DNA from: Amia ocellicauda
Lineage: Eukaryota; Chordata; Actinopteri; Amiiformes; Amiidae
Length of the DNA: 64,000 nucleotides
Reading direction: 5' to 3'
NCBI RefSeq assembly: GCF_036373705.1
Contig: NC_089856.1
Coordinates: forward strand, 1,861,501-1,925,500
Of this stretch, positions 29,901 to 40,499 are shown in pieces (within the stretch, counting starts at the first letter, position 1; each line of letters begins with the position of its first letter). Under the pieces are notes generated by a model. The model had not been told where the DNA came from. It saw nothing but the letters and a program-made list of their open reading frames with translations, and searched no databases. The translations under genes and the position numbers were made by a program.

Positions 29901-32900
29901 TAGACTGAGACAGTTTTGTTTACACAACGGTCTCTGCTGGGGCCCTCCTTGAAAGTGTGCTTGCGTTCCTGCTGCCGAGCATTTGAAGTCAGGCTTCGGC
30001 TTCTGTGCATCGCTAAACGGACTGGAAAGAAGGGAAAAAAAAAAAATCCCAGCTGTTTGCGTTGGGATCAATCGGGTAATTTAATTTCCACCAGATCCTT
30101 TAGTGCTTCATCAGAGGGCAGGGAAAGCGCTGAGGCAGCAGAAACGCCACAATGACGTGACAATAGGACCTCGACTGCCCTGCACAGCCAGGGGCCAGAC
30201 GCTGGGCTGGGGAAACGGGCCGCAGCAGAACTTCCACTTCCTGTGTGTGTGTAAGAGAGGAGGGGAAGGGGGGCATGTGGGCACAGAGCCAGCTGGGAAA
30301 CAGCACCCCTTTTGTATCTTCAACACCAAATTCATAATCTGCACTCACTTGGAAAATCATTTGGCTTTTTCCCTTCCGCTTTTTTCTTTTGTTGGTTTGT
30401 TTTCGTGAGGTGGAACAACTTCTCCACAAAAGGCGGACACCAGAAACTGGTCGGCTCGTGACGGGAAAGCCATTTGGTTTGGTTTCTGGAAGGAGAACAG
30501 AGGCCCTGAGATTCAGACTCGGCTGTGCAATGGGAAAGTAGCTGCTTTTGAAGAGAACTCAATTATAATCAGCAGAAAACAAGAGGGTTACATTTGTCTT
30601 ATTAATTGATACTCATTTGGCTGAAACCTTAGCGTTTCCATTTTAAAAGCTCCACAACAGAGGCAGGGGAATCAGACGGTGATTTTAGTGGTTTAAAACA
30701 TACAAAATGTACAAGTCTCCTGCATCTAGTAAACTGGCTGTATTCAGGGCAAGAAAAGGAGAAAGATGCCTCGGGTGAGATGAGATGTCCCCGAGTTTAT
30801 TAAATCAGGGCAGAACTAATTTAGACTATGAAAAAAACTGAAGGGAAAAACTAAACTTGTCCGTGTCCAAAATGAGGTCAGAATCAGATGACTTGTCAAA
30901 GATGCTCCCCCCCCCACCCTCTTCTAGTTTTGATCTAGTTTATTTTTTGGGATGGCTAATACATTGGAGTCATTATGAAAAGTGGAGGATCTTAAATGGT
31001 ATGTAGATGCACACAACAGGGCAGACAGAGACAGAATAGTGTCACACTGCACACAGGCTGGTGAACTGTGCATGTGCGACTTAGGAGAGACGCAGAGAGG
31101 GGCGAGGCCGCCCCACCGGGCCTCCAGCTTTGGCTCCAGCCAAGCTGCAAGTAACTTAATATTGGCCTGATTAGCGGATTTACTGAGTTAAGTACTTCTC
31201 TACGGGCTGCCAATGACCTTTGCAGCCTTGAAATATAAAAGATCTATATAATGTTATACACGTCTGATTGGTAATGAATAAGGTAGGTTAATTCAGCCAT
31301 TCTGCAGCTGGAAGAAAAAGAAAAATGCTGCAGCAAACAAGGAACTGGTTGAGACCTCCGCAGGACAGTGCAGGACCATGCAACTCAGAGTGGAGCCTCG
31401 CTCAAAGTGGCACACAGTGAGTCAGTGGCATCGCCAGGCCACGAACGCCACACTCTCACCGATGCAGTGACCTAGGGGATCTCGTGGGGTCTCTCAGTCC
31501 TACTGAAGACCGATATTCACAACAGGGGAACGGGGGATGTTCCACTAGATTCGGAAGGCCACTCTCAATTGGATACACGTGTGTAAAGCAAAAGAAAGAG
31601 CACACAATTCACAGAGGACACGTTACAACAACTCAAAGACAGACCGTGTGCGGTGTGGGGAGGGGGACTGCTGGTCCTGACAGAAGGTGATTAAAAACTT
31701 CTTGTTTCCTATGAGAACAAGGAGGCTAAACTATAAAGAAAGAGGGGGGACGGGGACGAGAAGAAATTTCTTACGAGAGGAATGTCTGGGGGTCTCACAT
31801 CTGCTCTTCATTTCAGTTTCCTGTCGGAGTTTTCTACTCCCACTGAGCCCAGAGCGGGGGGGAGCCCTAACACTACCATGGTCTGGTCTGTGCTGAACTG
31901 GGACGTGAACAAGTCTGGGTGTAAATTGTCAACCTGTCTGCGTCTCTGGGTGCGTCCACACATGCACCGCCAGCACTGGACACCACGTTTCCCCCCACAG
32001 AGAAGATTCACTGCGGGCCGAGCTCCTCATACGTCCGGTCAAATACAATCACTGGCCCGAGTGCAGGCAAGAGCCGATAGCTTGGATGGATTTTTGTTAA
32101 GCCCCAAATATTTGTAACTGTGCTTTTTCGGTGCCACTCCAGCAGTTTTCAGTAGAAACATGTCGACTCCCATTCACATGTTAATCTGACTTCTCCGTCA
32201 AGCCGGTCTGCTGGTCTGTCCTGGCTGGGGAATGCAGATATACGAGTGTGCCTGTGTGTGTATTCAGAGAATGTAGTCAACTCCATTGCGTTTTGTAGGC
32301 CCGCGCCTACAAAACAATCTTGCCCCTGTATTTTTGCCGTGCTCGTTACATAATGTTTATGCTGTAACATCCTGTAATTTGATAGGTTTCTGCACTTAGG
32401 ATCACACTACATGACCCCTCACACCCATTACCTGTGTGTTTACAGGACAAGCTGTTGAGTTTCAACTGAACATGAAAGGTACTAAAGAATCACCATCATT
32501 TTAGGGGGAGTGTCTCTGCATCGAATCCTGCTGGCTCCTGTGGACGTGCATAGCGTGGCTGGCAAAGAGTAAAGGCTACCCACCCAGATTTCCACTTCAA
32601 AACAACCAAACCCTCTCTGCGCCGAATGTTTCACAAACCCAGTGACTTCTGCCGAAGAAAGCGTTCCCGTCACTCAGTTTGCCTGGGGTCTGCCTCTTCC
32701 TTCCCCAGACAGACTTGCCCTTCTACCATCCTTTAGTCAGAGGAGTGTTCAGAGTCGGGGGGGAGTGCCAGTGTCCACATGATTCACAATGTGGTTTCAG
32801 TTAACCATGCTTTTTAAGCGTTTTAAACAACCCTCCCACATCACTGACACACAACGGGTGGGGCGGCTTTAAACAAGGGAGTAAAAGGTTGGAAACAGGC

Positions 32901-35900
32901 TCGGATTTTAAAGAAAGAGCATCTTTTAAAGATGGGCATCTTTGCCACGGACCGGTCAGGTTTTTATATTTTATATTCCAAATTTCTCAGGAGCTGATCT
33001 CTGTAGACAAACTCCAAAAACAGTTTGATCAACTCTGAGACAAAATGAGACTTAAGACTCTGCTGCACTGAACAGAAAAAGGGTCATTTGCGCTCACTGT
33101 TTTTTCTTGGAGGCAGTAAGTGGTCCATACAGGCCGAACTGAGAGGAACACGCACATTAATGACGTGCAACTGTCCCTGCACTCTTATGCGTTTAAGTAG
33201 GTTTAAGCATCGCTTTCCGACACAAATATGAAATGGCCCATTTTAAGCTGGGGAGAAGGATCTGAGGTAATTTCCTGTCAGATTTGTACAATTGTGGAAC
33301 TCCTTCCCTTCTGCTGGGCAACAACAACTAAAATTATTTAAAACAAATGAAAAACAAAAACAGAAAAACAGAACTGCCAGAAAGAAGACATCTATTGTTT
33401 GCAGTCTTTTTGATTAATGACAATAATAATGGAAGGCAGTGAGAAAAAGCAGAATCTAACCACATATAATACAGGGATGTTATAGCTCCTAACAATCTGA
33501 GGTCTAATCAGGGACAACGAAATCAGGCTCTTCCACTTCCTCTTGGGCACCGCTGTACAATGAGGGATGTGTCCACACAAACTAAAAATCAGTTCAGTTG
33601 TAACTATTACTTTTGAAATGGACCAGAGCACTGCCCACACCTACCAATGTACACTGACCAACCATAAACATATATATTGCATCATCTTTATTACAATAGG
33701 ATAATTTTAGTTAATAATTAACGAGGACAGGAGCTCCCTTAAACCGGTTCTTCGCTTTGCCAGGACGGACCAATAAATGCGTCGATGAGCAATCAAAGAA
33801 CGCAACAAAGCAAACCCAGACGGCCCCGTGTCTCTGGTTAGTCGGCCCCACCCACAGCAACACAATAAAGCACCGACGCTGCCAAGCTGAGCACCTCCAC
33901 ACAACGGCACTGTCTTTTATATTACCCTCCCAGCCCTGCCCTCCCTGCTGTATAAAAGCACAAGTCTATAAAATAGTGAATGGCTTCTGCTATCAGACAG
34001 GGACACAAACACTACAGGGTCTCTTTACAACGGGTCATCATCGCTCCGGGTGTTTCAGTGCCCAGCGTGCAGGAGGAACACCATTTCCTTTGTTTCTGAT
34101 CTCTCTAGGCAAGCCGCCCGAGATCACACCGAACCCTGCCATCTGAAATCGCATTTCCTCTCTGAAGACAGTGAATTTGCCCAGCCTTCCTGCGGTCTGT
34201 GGTACCGATATCTACCCCCGCAGTCATCATCTGCGTCAGACCAGGCACATAACTACCAGATCAACCAAAAAAAGCAATTTTTATTTGTATAGTGTCCTTC
34301 GCAGGGTAGCCACAAAGCCTTTACAGAGATAAGCATAATAAAGCAACATGAATAAATAAACCTTTAACAGTTTAAATATACTAATATAAAGTAAACCAAC
34401 TAAATAAAATTAACCACAGAGAGAAAAACAAAAGCTCCTATGGATGGCAGATTGTTACAGGAGAAAAATCTCGGAGTATCTCTGGGATAAACATCCGTGC
34501 CATTCAAAGGCTATCTGCAATGGGCCGCACAGTAGCGTTCTCACGGATGCACGGCTCTCTTCTTGCACATTCAGCCATTTCTTATGACGCCTAAACCTGC
34601 ATCTAGATCTGCAGACAGTGGGGCTAAATATAGCGGGGGCGCAGCTGCAGTCGCCCCATCCTGTGGAGGGCTCAGGGCCTCTGCCGATAACAAGAGGCTG
34701 AATTTAACTCCTCCAGTGGCGCGATTATCTGTCTTCCCTGCCTGCTTACAAAAAAGGACAAAGAAAGAAAAACAGCACGTCCTTGACAGTCTTACTTCCC
34801 TGCAACCCAGAGTAAAATAAAGAAATGAGAACGAGAGAGAAAGAGAATGGGCATTTAGGAAGCGAAAAACTTCTTTACAGAAATGGGTGGCTTTAGAGTC
34901 GAAGAGCTGCCTTATGGATGTTAAAAGCTTCAGAAAGAGGGCAGTGAGAGAGCTTTATGGAGATCCACACCGCAGAGTGACGCAGTGAGTTTTCTAGCGC
35001 TGTCGCATGGCCTCTGTAACAAACAGGTCAAACGCAAAGCAAACCATGACTGCAGGTGTGATCACAAAAGATCACAAAGAGCAAGATCCTGCCGGCCTGT
35101 ACTACAGCACTTAAAGACGCCACTGATCGAGTCCACGGAGGTACGGTGTATCTAGACCTGGAGGAATTAGTGGATTACCAGGGAGATCCCAACTTGGGAC
35201 AGGGGGACCATCAGGGCTGAATCCTGGCTGGCATCCAGAGGGAAGCTCACACCCGAGACGGGCCATTACAATCCCTGGCATGGTTAGGAGGCCAAATGAG
35301 AAGTGAGGTATGCAAGGCAGCCCGGGAGAAAACGCAAGGCATGGACAACCCCCCAGGGTGACTCCAATAGGCGACGTCACACGAACAAAATGAAACACTG
35401 AGTCACAAGAGGCATTTTCCCAGCGGTTTGTTGAAAGATGCCCAAATAGTACAACTGTAGGAAAACGCGGACCTCACGAGTCTCGTCACTAAGAGTCATC
35501 GGCTCTGACCGGAGAACAGAATCGCTCTTTTCCTGGGAGCTGCTTTTGCACGCTCTCTACTACATGGCAGTTCTTGCAAACCCAGCGCAAAATAAAACCA
35601 CAATGCAAAACAAATTGAGTGTTTTAACGACTATGCAGAACACGGAACCTGTCGGTCAGTTTGAGCGTAGAGCAAGACCAAGAATTGAGACTATTTACTC
35701 ACTGCTACCCTACCCCCATGTCTACCCCCTTCCCTCCCTGCAGAGAGAAATATTCTGTTCTGGTCCCCAGCTCTTGCTGAAACTGCCCAATGTCAGTTCG
35801 AGCCGCCAAAAGAACAAGTCAACCAAAACAGCTTTGACCTTGACATCCAAGACACAACACTTAAGAACAGCAGCAAAATAAGCATTGCGTCAGTGACTGG

Positions 35901-38900
35901 GAGGACATGTTTGTTTTCAAGCGCCCCTCAAACACTAAACATCTAGAAACATCCATTTGAGTCAGTTCCAAACCCAGCTAGGTTCAAGTTTTCATTTCAA
36001 ATAACAGTTTATAATTATGTAAATTATAATAAATATTTAACAAAGATGTGTAAGTTAACCTCAAAAGCGATTGTGTGATTATCTGCATGGCTTGTGGAAA
36101 ATGCTTGATTGTTAATACAATGCTGTCGAGTGTCTTGTTTACTCTATTAAAATGCTGCCCTTTTTATAGTGTAATGTCAGAGTATTAAAAAAAAAAAAAA
36201 AAAAAAAAAAAGTCGAGTTCTGACTAATAATCTGCCATGCGTCTCGGTCAGCTTCTTAATAAACATGTAACACTGTGGGGTTTTTATATGGCGATCACAG
36301 TTTAGTGCTGAAGGCTGCATTAAAATAGACATCAAAAAGCTGAAGGAATGCAATTAACTATTTTCACCCAATAAAGAGGCAGATGTTTAGTTTAGAAGAT
36401 GCCTTTGAGGCCTAATTTAGGACGTCTGGTTAACCCGCTCACAGACGGCAACATTCACAGCAGCCAGGCGACCCGTCCGCAGCCCCGCAGAAGCCCCGTC
36501 TAACTGGGTGTGATTATTGGTGTGTAATCCTGCTCGAACGTGTGGAGGACGATCAGAATACATACATATAGACATGTATGCAACAGTATCAAGACAGTGA
36601 GTGGTTTTAGTCCTTTAAAAGGTGTGAGCTAGCAGAACATGGTCCCCAGAATGCCCCTCAAGAGGTTCCCTTAAAATCCTATCCTGGCTGTAAACTGTAC
36701 TTGGCCACTTCCATTTTTTATTGCTGTCCTCCCTCCCTCTGGCAACTTCTCCTTCTTACGTGCCTCCAGACTCTACCCCCTTCATCTCTCCTCTCGCCCT
36801 CTCTGCTCAAACAGCAAAAACCAGTTTCCACAATGTACCCAACCACAAGCAAGCTGCAATACCCGTCAGACTTGTCTGCCTACTAGCACAACAATCGGAG
36901 CAAAGATAAAAAAAAAATTCTTCTCTAGGATGAAATGAGTTTTAGGATGTTGGTCCTCCCGTGTGTGACAATCAGAGTGCAGGGCCACTGTCGGTTAATC
37001 ACGATGCTGATAGCGAACAAAACTGGGCTCAGGAACAAGCTTAGTGTTTTTATAGTGTCTGGCCACACAATGCAAATGCAGTGAGAAGTGATAAGGGGGG
37101 TGAGGTGGGGTGAGGTGGGGTGAGGTGGGGTGGGGCGGTGCGGGGTGGCAATTGTGCTTTCTGTCTCTCCCATCCCTAGCCCCGACTGCCATTTGTCTCT
37201 AGCTTTGTTAGGCGACTTTTGCCCGCAGCTACCTGGGCTTGCACGGTCTGCACCTCGGCCACGCCCGCTCAGGTGTGTTTTGATCCAGGTCTTTTCACGG
37301 CTGCACATTCCACTGCGAAGTTCAGGTAATAGAGCAGTGAAGAGATGAAGAGATGATACAACTACGTCAGCAAGAACGTGTTCTGTGTACAGTGGGGAGC
37401 ATTCTTCTCGCTTTTGATAACAGTTGGCCTTTTCGGAAATTGAGTTTTTGTTTGTTTGTTTGTTAACAGGCCTTCAACAACAATGGAATCAGTTTAGTTG
37501 TTAAACAAACACACAAGGGAATGCAGAAATGGAAATGCTCAATGCCTGTGTAACCAAAATACCAGCAATTTAAAGTTGGCCTATATATAGAATTCTTACT
37601 GCCTAGCGCATTGGATTTGTTTCGAGTTGGATATGTAATGCCACAAGGCTATTTTGGGGATCCTGTTGATTAAAGTCACAAGGATTGCCTGCCAGGCATG
37701 GTTTCCGCTGCGAATCAATTAACAATTAATTGACAGTAAGGATTGGTATACATTGAGGCGACGTCACATCAAAACGACAACAAACTGCACACAGAGATTG
37801 AGAAGACGGTCTGATAAGACCCAGCGCCCCTGGACGGGAACAATCCGGTTTTACATGAGACACTTTACAAGGGTGTGTGAGGACTATATCTGTGAGGATG
37901 CCTCGCCTCGGTGACCGTCCTGTGCAAGAGCAGACTCTACAGCAAGACAGTAACCCGTCGCTAATGTGCATGTGAAGTAGCTGTGCAGTATGTAGAGAAA
38001 CCCCTATAGGCTAGAACTGCACGAAACTTTGGGAAAGGCCGACAGTGCAACTTTGTAACTTAAGCATCTTCCAGAGAATACAGAACAAAGTGAGATGCGA
38101 TCACGGGCAGGGCGACACTCCTCTTCTTCACATACTGAAGCAGCCAGCTGTGCATCACGTCCTTCACAGCCAAGTAAAAGCGATGGGGGGGATGGGAGTC
38201 ACCGTTTCCTTCCCACTGTGTTCATAAATACGGATGTGCTCGGGAAATAACGCGACCCCTTCAGACGCGTTTACCAGCTTTGCACCTCGGAGCCCAACAG
38301 AGCATATCACTTCGTTTTATATCCTACATAACAAGTTTGTCATATTTCCTCATCATTGTTGAAGCACATCTGCACGGGTATAAAAAGTACACTTTCACAC
38401 GGCACACGAGTCGTTTGCCAACTAATCCAATTGATCTTCTCCTACAAGGGGAAGACAAACCGACCCACCTGGAGTAACCATGAATCCCAACGTCGTTCCA
38501 TTGAACACAAACAAACAAGAGGAGGATCCCGGTGTGAATCCCGGGAGAGACCAGCCATGGAGCCCAGCACAGGGATCATGCAATATGACATGATCATCAA
38601 TAAAGCCGCTGTGTGCGCTCCAATCAACGATCTGTATCGATGTACGCAGACATTGGCACAGCTGACCTGTGTGGGCATTGAAAGGACGGAATATGACCCG
38701 ACACGTTCAGCAGATCAGCTTTTACCCACATGTACAAAATCACTGTCAGACACTAAAGCTGGATCAGACCCTGAAGCTGAAGCTGTGCGTCCGTCTTCCA
38801 GGCCGCGCAATCGCACAAAGTGCATCGGAGCTGGAAAGCGTCCGCTCTGTAACAGTGTTGCGGGCGCGGTGGCTACATTGTGTCCGAGGCGCACACACCT

Positions 38901-39154
38901 CCACTCATCCCGCCATCACAGCGCGGTGAGAGCAGTGTCCCGAACTTTTCACTTCAAAGAAAGGAAGGAAGAAAAACAGAGGCTGCAATGAAACCAAAGG
39001 GGGGAAGCGGGGAGAAGCACATCCATGCTACTGCAAACTGTGCCCAGCTGAGACACGGGGGGAGAGAGAGAGAGAGAGAGGGAGAGGGAGAGAGAGAGAG
39101 AGAGAGAGAGAGGGGCACACTAACACTCACCCACAGGTCTGTGCCCCAATCCAT
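1691..39154 (-). CDS. TRIP10: TRIP10 (Cdc42-interacting protein 4), F-BAR part, 9 exons, 3' end off window
   Basis: This gene encodes an F-BAR adaptor that bends membrane and links Cdc42 to WASP-driven actin assembly in endocytosis. Exons in transcription order are 39131-39154, 10995-11110, 8417-8473, 6855-7002, 6419-6481, 5309-5413, 4288-4416, 3435-3581 and 1691-1879. They join in frame into 978 nt (326 codons). The protein starts MDWGTDLW, continues with [19 protein letters not shown] and [15 protein letters not shown], and ends in [10 protein letters not shown]. The segment [11 protein letters not shown] favours TRIP10 over FNBP1 and FNBP1L, which have different residues there as I know these families. 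All junctions use GT-AG. The start has A at -3 and G at +4. The HR1 and SH3 exons must lie left of position 1. Intron 1 is about 28 kb, while the remaining introns are about 0.4 to 2.5 kb. Confidence 0.93.
1995..2965 (-). mobile_element. Decayed Tc1/mariner transposon relic in TRIP10 intron 8-9
   Basis: On the minus strand, a broken transposase runs from [16 protein letters not shown] (about 2,930) to a DDE-like block. That block contains [14 protein letters not shown] and [19 protein letters not shown] (about 2,150-2,330), and homology continues to about 2,000. Several frameshifts and stops interrupt the frame, so it is a fossil. I did not find convincing terminal inverted repeats, so the borders are approximate. 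Confidence 0.8.
3176..3368 (-). repeat. tRNA-derived SINE, V-SINE-like, copy 1
   Basis: Read on the minus strand, it has a tRNA-like head with an A box (GTTAGGGCTTTGG) and a weak B box. An internal conserved domain (CAAGGTACTTAACCTAGATT) follows, then the tail GGGTGTCTGCTAAG. A second copy lies about 600 bp to the right in the same orientation. The tail resembles the V-SINE/LINE tail GCGTCTGCTAAATG. Confidence 0.75.
3435..3581 (-). CDS. TRIP10: TRIP10 exon 8
   Basis: The exon encodes [20 protein letters not shown], then [20 protein letters not shown]. It carries the KLQ-x-MDERR and PII-x-KCL-(D/E)-G family signatures. It has 49 codons, acceptor TTGCAG and donor GTGAGT. Confidence 0.95.
3963..4154 (-). 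repeat. tRNA-derived SINE, V-SINE-like, copy 2
   Basis: This is the same family as the copy at 3.2 kb but better preserved. On the minus strand it has the A box GTGGTTAGGGCTCTGG and the B box GGTCCAATCCC. The conserved core and the tail CACCCTGGTGAAGGGTGTCT follow. It lies in TRIP10 intron 7. Confidence 0.78.
4288..4416 (-). CDS. TRIP10: TRIP10 exon 7
   Basis: The exon encodes [20 protein letters not shown] followed by [20 protein letters not shown] and IFN. It matches the TRIP10 pattern AEE-x-KN-(D/E)-YA-x-QLQ. It has 43 codons, acceptor TTTCAG and donor GTAATG. Confidence 0.94.
5309..5413 (-). CDS. TRIP10: TRIP10 exon 6
   Basis: The exon encodes [20 protein letters not shown] followed by [15 protein letters not shown], a highly conserved coiled-coil part of the F-BAR domain. 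It has 35 codons, acceptor CTGCAG and donor GTAGGC. Confidence 0.95.
6419..6481 (-). CDS. TRIP10: TRIP10 exon 5
   Basis: The exon encodes [20 protein letters not shown] plus S, in 21 codons. It matches the family stretch EGR-(K/R)-AQQ. The acceptor is TCTGCAG and the donor is GTGAGT. Confidence 0.93.
6855..7002 (-). CDS. TRIP10: TRIP10 exon 4
   Basis: The exon encodes [20 protein letters not shown], then [20 protein letters not shown] and QEIKQERKM. The [10 protein letters not shown]-x-SEN motif is characteristic of the CIP4/FNBP1 family. The acceptor is CACCAG and the donor is GTGAGC. The exon ends in phase 0. Confidence 0.95.
8417..8473 (-). CDS. TRIP10: TRIP10 exon 3
   Basis: The exon encodes [18 protein letters not shown], the basic KKY-x-PKR loop of the F-BAR family. 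It is 57 nt with acceptor TCATAG and donor GTGAGT, and its phase matches exons 2 and 4. Confidence 0.93.
9405..9434. repeat. (CA)n microsatellite
   Basis: A pure CA dinucleotide run of about 30 bp in TRIP10 intron 2. Confidence 0.95.
10995..11110 (-). CDS. TRIP10: TRIP10 exon 2 (F-BAR helix 1)
   Basis: The exon encodes [20 protein letters not shown] and continues to NYAKQLR, the diagnostic first F-BAR helices. The acceptor is CCCCAG and the donor is CAG/GTAGG. It ends with two bases of an Arg codon completed by exon 3. Confidence 0.95.
11111..19631. other. TRIP10 intron 1, 3' part
   Basis: This is intronic sequence with no exon I can support. A GC-richer block at about 12,280-13,180 is open for 300 codons on the plus strand and partly open on the minus strand. 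The translation is low-complexity and resembles nothing known. Simple repeats occur at about 15,130 (CA) and 17,240-17,285 (CA-rich). Confidence 0.6.
19632..20852 (-). mobile_element. Full-length, nearly intact Tc1/mariner transposon
   Basis: The element is 1,221 bp and is bounded by a TA dinucleotide on each side (19,630-19,631 and 20,853-20,854), the target-site duplication typical of this superfamily. The 29-bp terminal inverted repeats (19,632-19,660 and 20,824-20,852) differ at one position. They start CAC(T/C)(T/C)ACCTAAAGGATTAT. Inside is one uninterrupted transposase gene. The near-identical repeats and open frame indicate a recent insertion in TRIP10 intron 1. Confidence 0.95.
19664..20704 (-). 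CDS. Tc1-like DDE transposase, 346 aa, intact
   Basis: The enzyme cuts and pastes DNA between inverted repeats in the nucleus. Residues 1-60 form the first paired-like helix-turn-helix ([13 protein letters not shown], then [20 protein letters not shown]). A second DNA-binding lobe follows to about residue 125. The catalytic triad is visible as D in [10 protein letters not shown] in [10 protein letters not shown] and E in [12 protein letters not shown] count 36 residues between the last two (DD36E spacing), longer than the common DD34E. The length matches full Tc1 transposases and no stop or frameshift is seen. Activity is inferred, not shown. Confidence 0.93.
   Translation of the reverse strand: MGKKGDLSNFERGMVVGARRAGLSISQSAQLLGFSRTTISRVYKEWCEKGKTSSMRQSCGRKCLVDARGQRRMGRLIQADRRATLTEITIRYNRGMQQSICEATTRTTLSRMGYNSRRPHRVPLISTTNRKKRLQFAQAHQNWTVEDWKHVAWSDESRFLLRHSDGRVRIWRKQNENMDPSCLVTTVQAGGGGVMVWGMFSWHTLGPLVPIGHRLNATAYLSIVSDHVHPFMTTMYPSSDGYFQQDNAPCHKGRIISNWFLEHDNEFTVLNWPPQSPDLNPIEHLWDVVERELRALDVHPTNLHQLQDAILSIWANISKECFQHLVESMPRIIKAVLKAKGGQTQY
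20873..20921. repeat. TC-AT-GA palindromic simple repeat
   Basis: A TC run passes into an AT run and then a GA run, giving a self-complementary tract. It lies about 20 bp from the right end of the intact Tc1 element, whose TA target lies in the adjoining AT-rich sequence. Confidence 0.9.
21829..22010. repeat. Interspersed repeat, copy 1
   Basis: It shares the block TTTTTATTTGTATAG, then CCTTCGCAGGGTAGCCACA and CTTTACAGA, with the copy at 34.27 kb. The A-rich sequence that follows also aligns roughly. I recognise a dispersed fish repeat but cannot name its class. Confidence 0.65.
32290..32315. repeat. Perfect 11-bp inverted repeat
   Basis: The arms GTTTTGTAGGC and GCCTACAAAAC are separated by four bases (CCGC). 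This could form a tight hairpin. No terminator role is expected in this vertebrate intron. Confidence 0.85.
34275..34440. repeat. Interspersed repeat, copy 2
   Basis: This is the second copy of the repeat at 21.83 kb, in the same orientation, with the same CCTTCGCAGGGTAGCCACA core and an A/T-rich tail. The copies differ by scattered substitutions and small indels. Confidence 0.65.
36187..36210. repeat. Poly(A) tract
   Basis: An uninterrupted run of about 24 A in TRIP10 intron 1. It could be the tail of an old retroposon, but no body is recognisable. Confidence 0.85.
37097..37138. repeat. 10-bp G-rich minisatellite
   Basis: Three tandem TGAGGTGGGG units are flanked by further G runs (GGGGGG before, GGGGTGGGGCGG after). 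The plus strand has more than four closely spaced G runs, a G-quadruplex-type arrangement. Confidence 0.88.
39061..39113. repeat. (GA)n tract beside TRIP10 exon 1
   Basis: A GA dinucleotide run with a few GG interruptions, starting 18 bp inside intron 1. Confidence 0.95.
39131..39154 (-). CDS. TRIP10: TRIP10 coding exon 1 (start codon)
   Basis: The exon encodes MDWGTDLW and is followed at once by the donor GTGAGT. The next codon in exon 2 is GAT, giving the family N-terminus M-(D/S)-W-G-T-(E/D)-L-W-D-Q. The ATG lies in a good Kozak context. A GA-rich tract lies about 18 nt inside the intron and a CT-rich tract about 160 nt upstream. Confidence 0.9.
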
Positions 39155-39311
39155 GCTGAGGCTCCGCGGGCTGCGCAGCTTAATCCCCAAACACTGCGCA
39201 GATACTCACACAAAAAGTATTGCTATCTTTAAAAGCGCCCGTCAGCGCCGACAAAGCAGAGACGAGACACAAGCCTGCACTCTTTCTTTTTCTTTTTCTT
39301 TTCAAGCGCTG

Positions 39312-39315
<4 letters not shown>

Positions 39316-39352
<37 letters not shown>
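39316..39352. repeat. (CT)n tract upstream of TRIP10 exon 1
   Basis: A CT run about 160 bp upstream of the TRIP10 start codon. It is complementary to the GA tract on the other side of exon 1. It may lie in the promoter or 5' UTR. Confidence 0.93.
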
Positions 39353-39437
39353 GGGATCCAGTGGCTTCGCAGGCGCGTCACTCCCAAATCCTGCGTCTTA
39401 AAGGGGCAGGACCGCATTTCTGTGCGCACTTCCCACG

Positions 39438-39461
39438 CTGCTGCTGCTGCTGCTGCTGCTG
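39438..39461. repeat. (CTG)8 trinucleotide repeat
   Basis: Eight CTG units about 285 bp upstream of the TRIP10 ATG, read as CAG on the gene strand. They may be in the promoter or 5' UTR. Confidence 0.93.
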
Positions 39462-39703
39462 TTTGTGTTAATAGTATCATTATTAGAGACAAGACACGAT
39501 TTTATTGTGAACACGAGAAACTGTAAGAAAAAACACGATTGTTTTGTGTTGATTGTAACCAATGTGTTGTGTTGATTCTTCAACTTACTGTACATTGAAA
39601 AAGAAAAAAGCGAGTGAGAGAGAAAAACCGGTTGTCATAATAGTAGGTATCTGAAGTATTTGTTCGATGTGTTCAATTGTATGAGTTGTTTGGTTTTCTT
39701 CTG

Positions 39704-39718
39704 CTTCTTCTTCTTCTT

Positions 39719-39748
<30 letters not shown>
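39704..39748. repeat. (CTT)n microsatellite
   Basis: About 15 CTT units, giving poly-Lys codons on the minus strand. Not coding. Confidence 0.93.
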
Positions 39749-39749
<1 letters not shown>

Positions 39750-40499
39750 ATAACCATTATTACTGTTGTTATTATTTTATAACCGTCTTCCATAAAAGTT
39801 GGGGGAAAGTTGGGTTGACTCACTACACCACCTAGCGACCGTTAGAGGAATAAAGGCCACAGAACAAGTAGTAACTGACTTTCTAAAAGAGCAATATAAC
39901 AAATATGTTGAAAATAACACAGTTCGTATTTTAACTCTGCCATCCACACAATCTCCTGTTTTTCTAACAGGATGAGAAAAAAATAGCTTTCTAGTCTCAC
40001 GCATTGAGGCCCCACCTCAAGCTCTCAGGCCTTGTTGCTAACATTTTGCACCTTTGCCCCAAAATATTCTGTGCACACCCCCACTCAACAGATATATTTT
40101 TGACGTGACAACTCTCACGCATTCACGTTTTGAAAAAGTAAGAGCTATGAAAAAGCATGGTCAAAACTAGACCTGCAATGAACCAGATTAAAAAATGTCC
40201 CCCAGTGCAACGCACTACAGATGATGACTGTGGATATACAGTAGATGTTCCTGATTTTGGACTTGGTATTATATTTTCTGAAATTAAATGAATATTTAAA
40301 TCAATATCAAATACATAGCATTAAAATGTGTAAGATGTCTAATATTTGATTGAATGTATTTTGTGTGGTACGCAGGTTACTCTCGGTTATAGATTTTCAC
40401 GTTACTGGCAATAGCAGTAGTCATAGGAATTTGGTTAGGAATAGTTTGCATAAGTGATAATATGTGACAGTAAGTTACTAGCTGTAGTATAAATCGGGT

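Larger units (their letters stand above)
20853..39130. other. TRIP10 intron 1, 5' part
   Basis: About 18 kb of intron in which I see no supported exon on either strand. It contains a TC/AT/GA palindrome at about 20,873-20,921, two copies of an interspersed repeat (21.8 and 34.3 kb), poly(A) at 36,187-36,210 and a G-rich minisatellite at 37.1 kb. Confidence 0.6.

Noticed and set aside
38356-38991. A 211-codon plus-strand open frame just inside intron 1 near the TRIP10 5' end
   Set aside because: It has no recognisable domain or repeat. Its position suggests chance openness near the promoter region.
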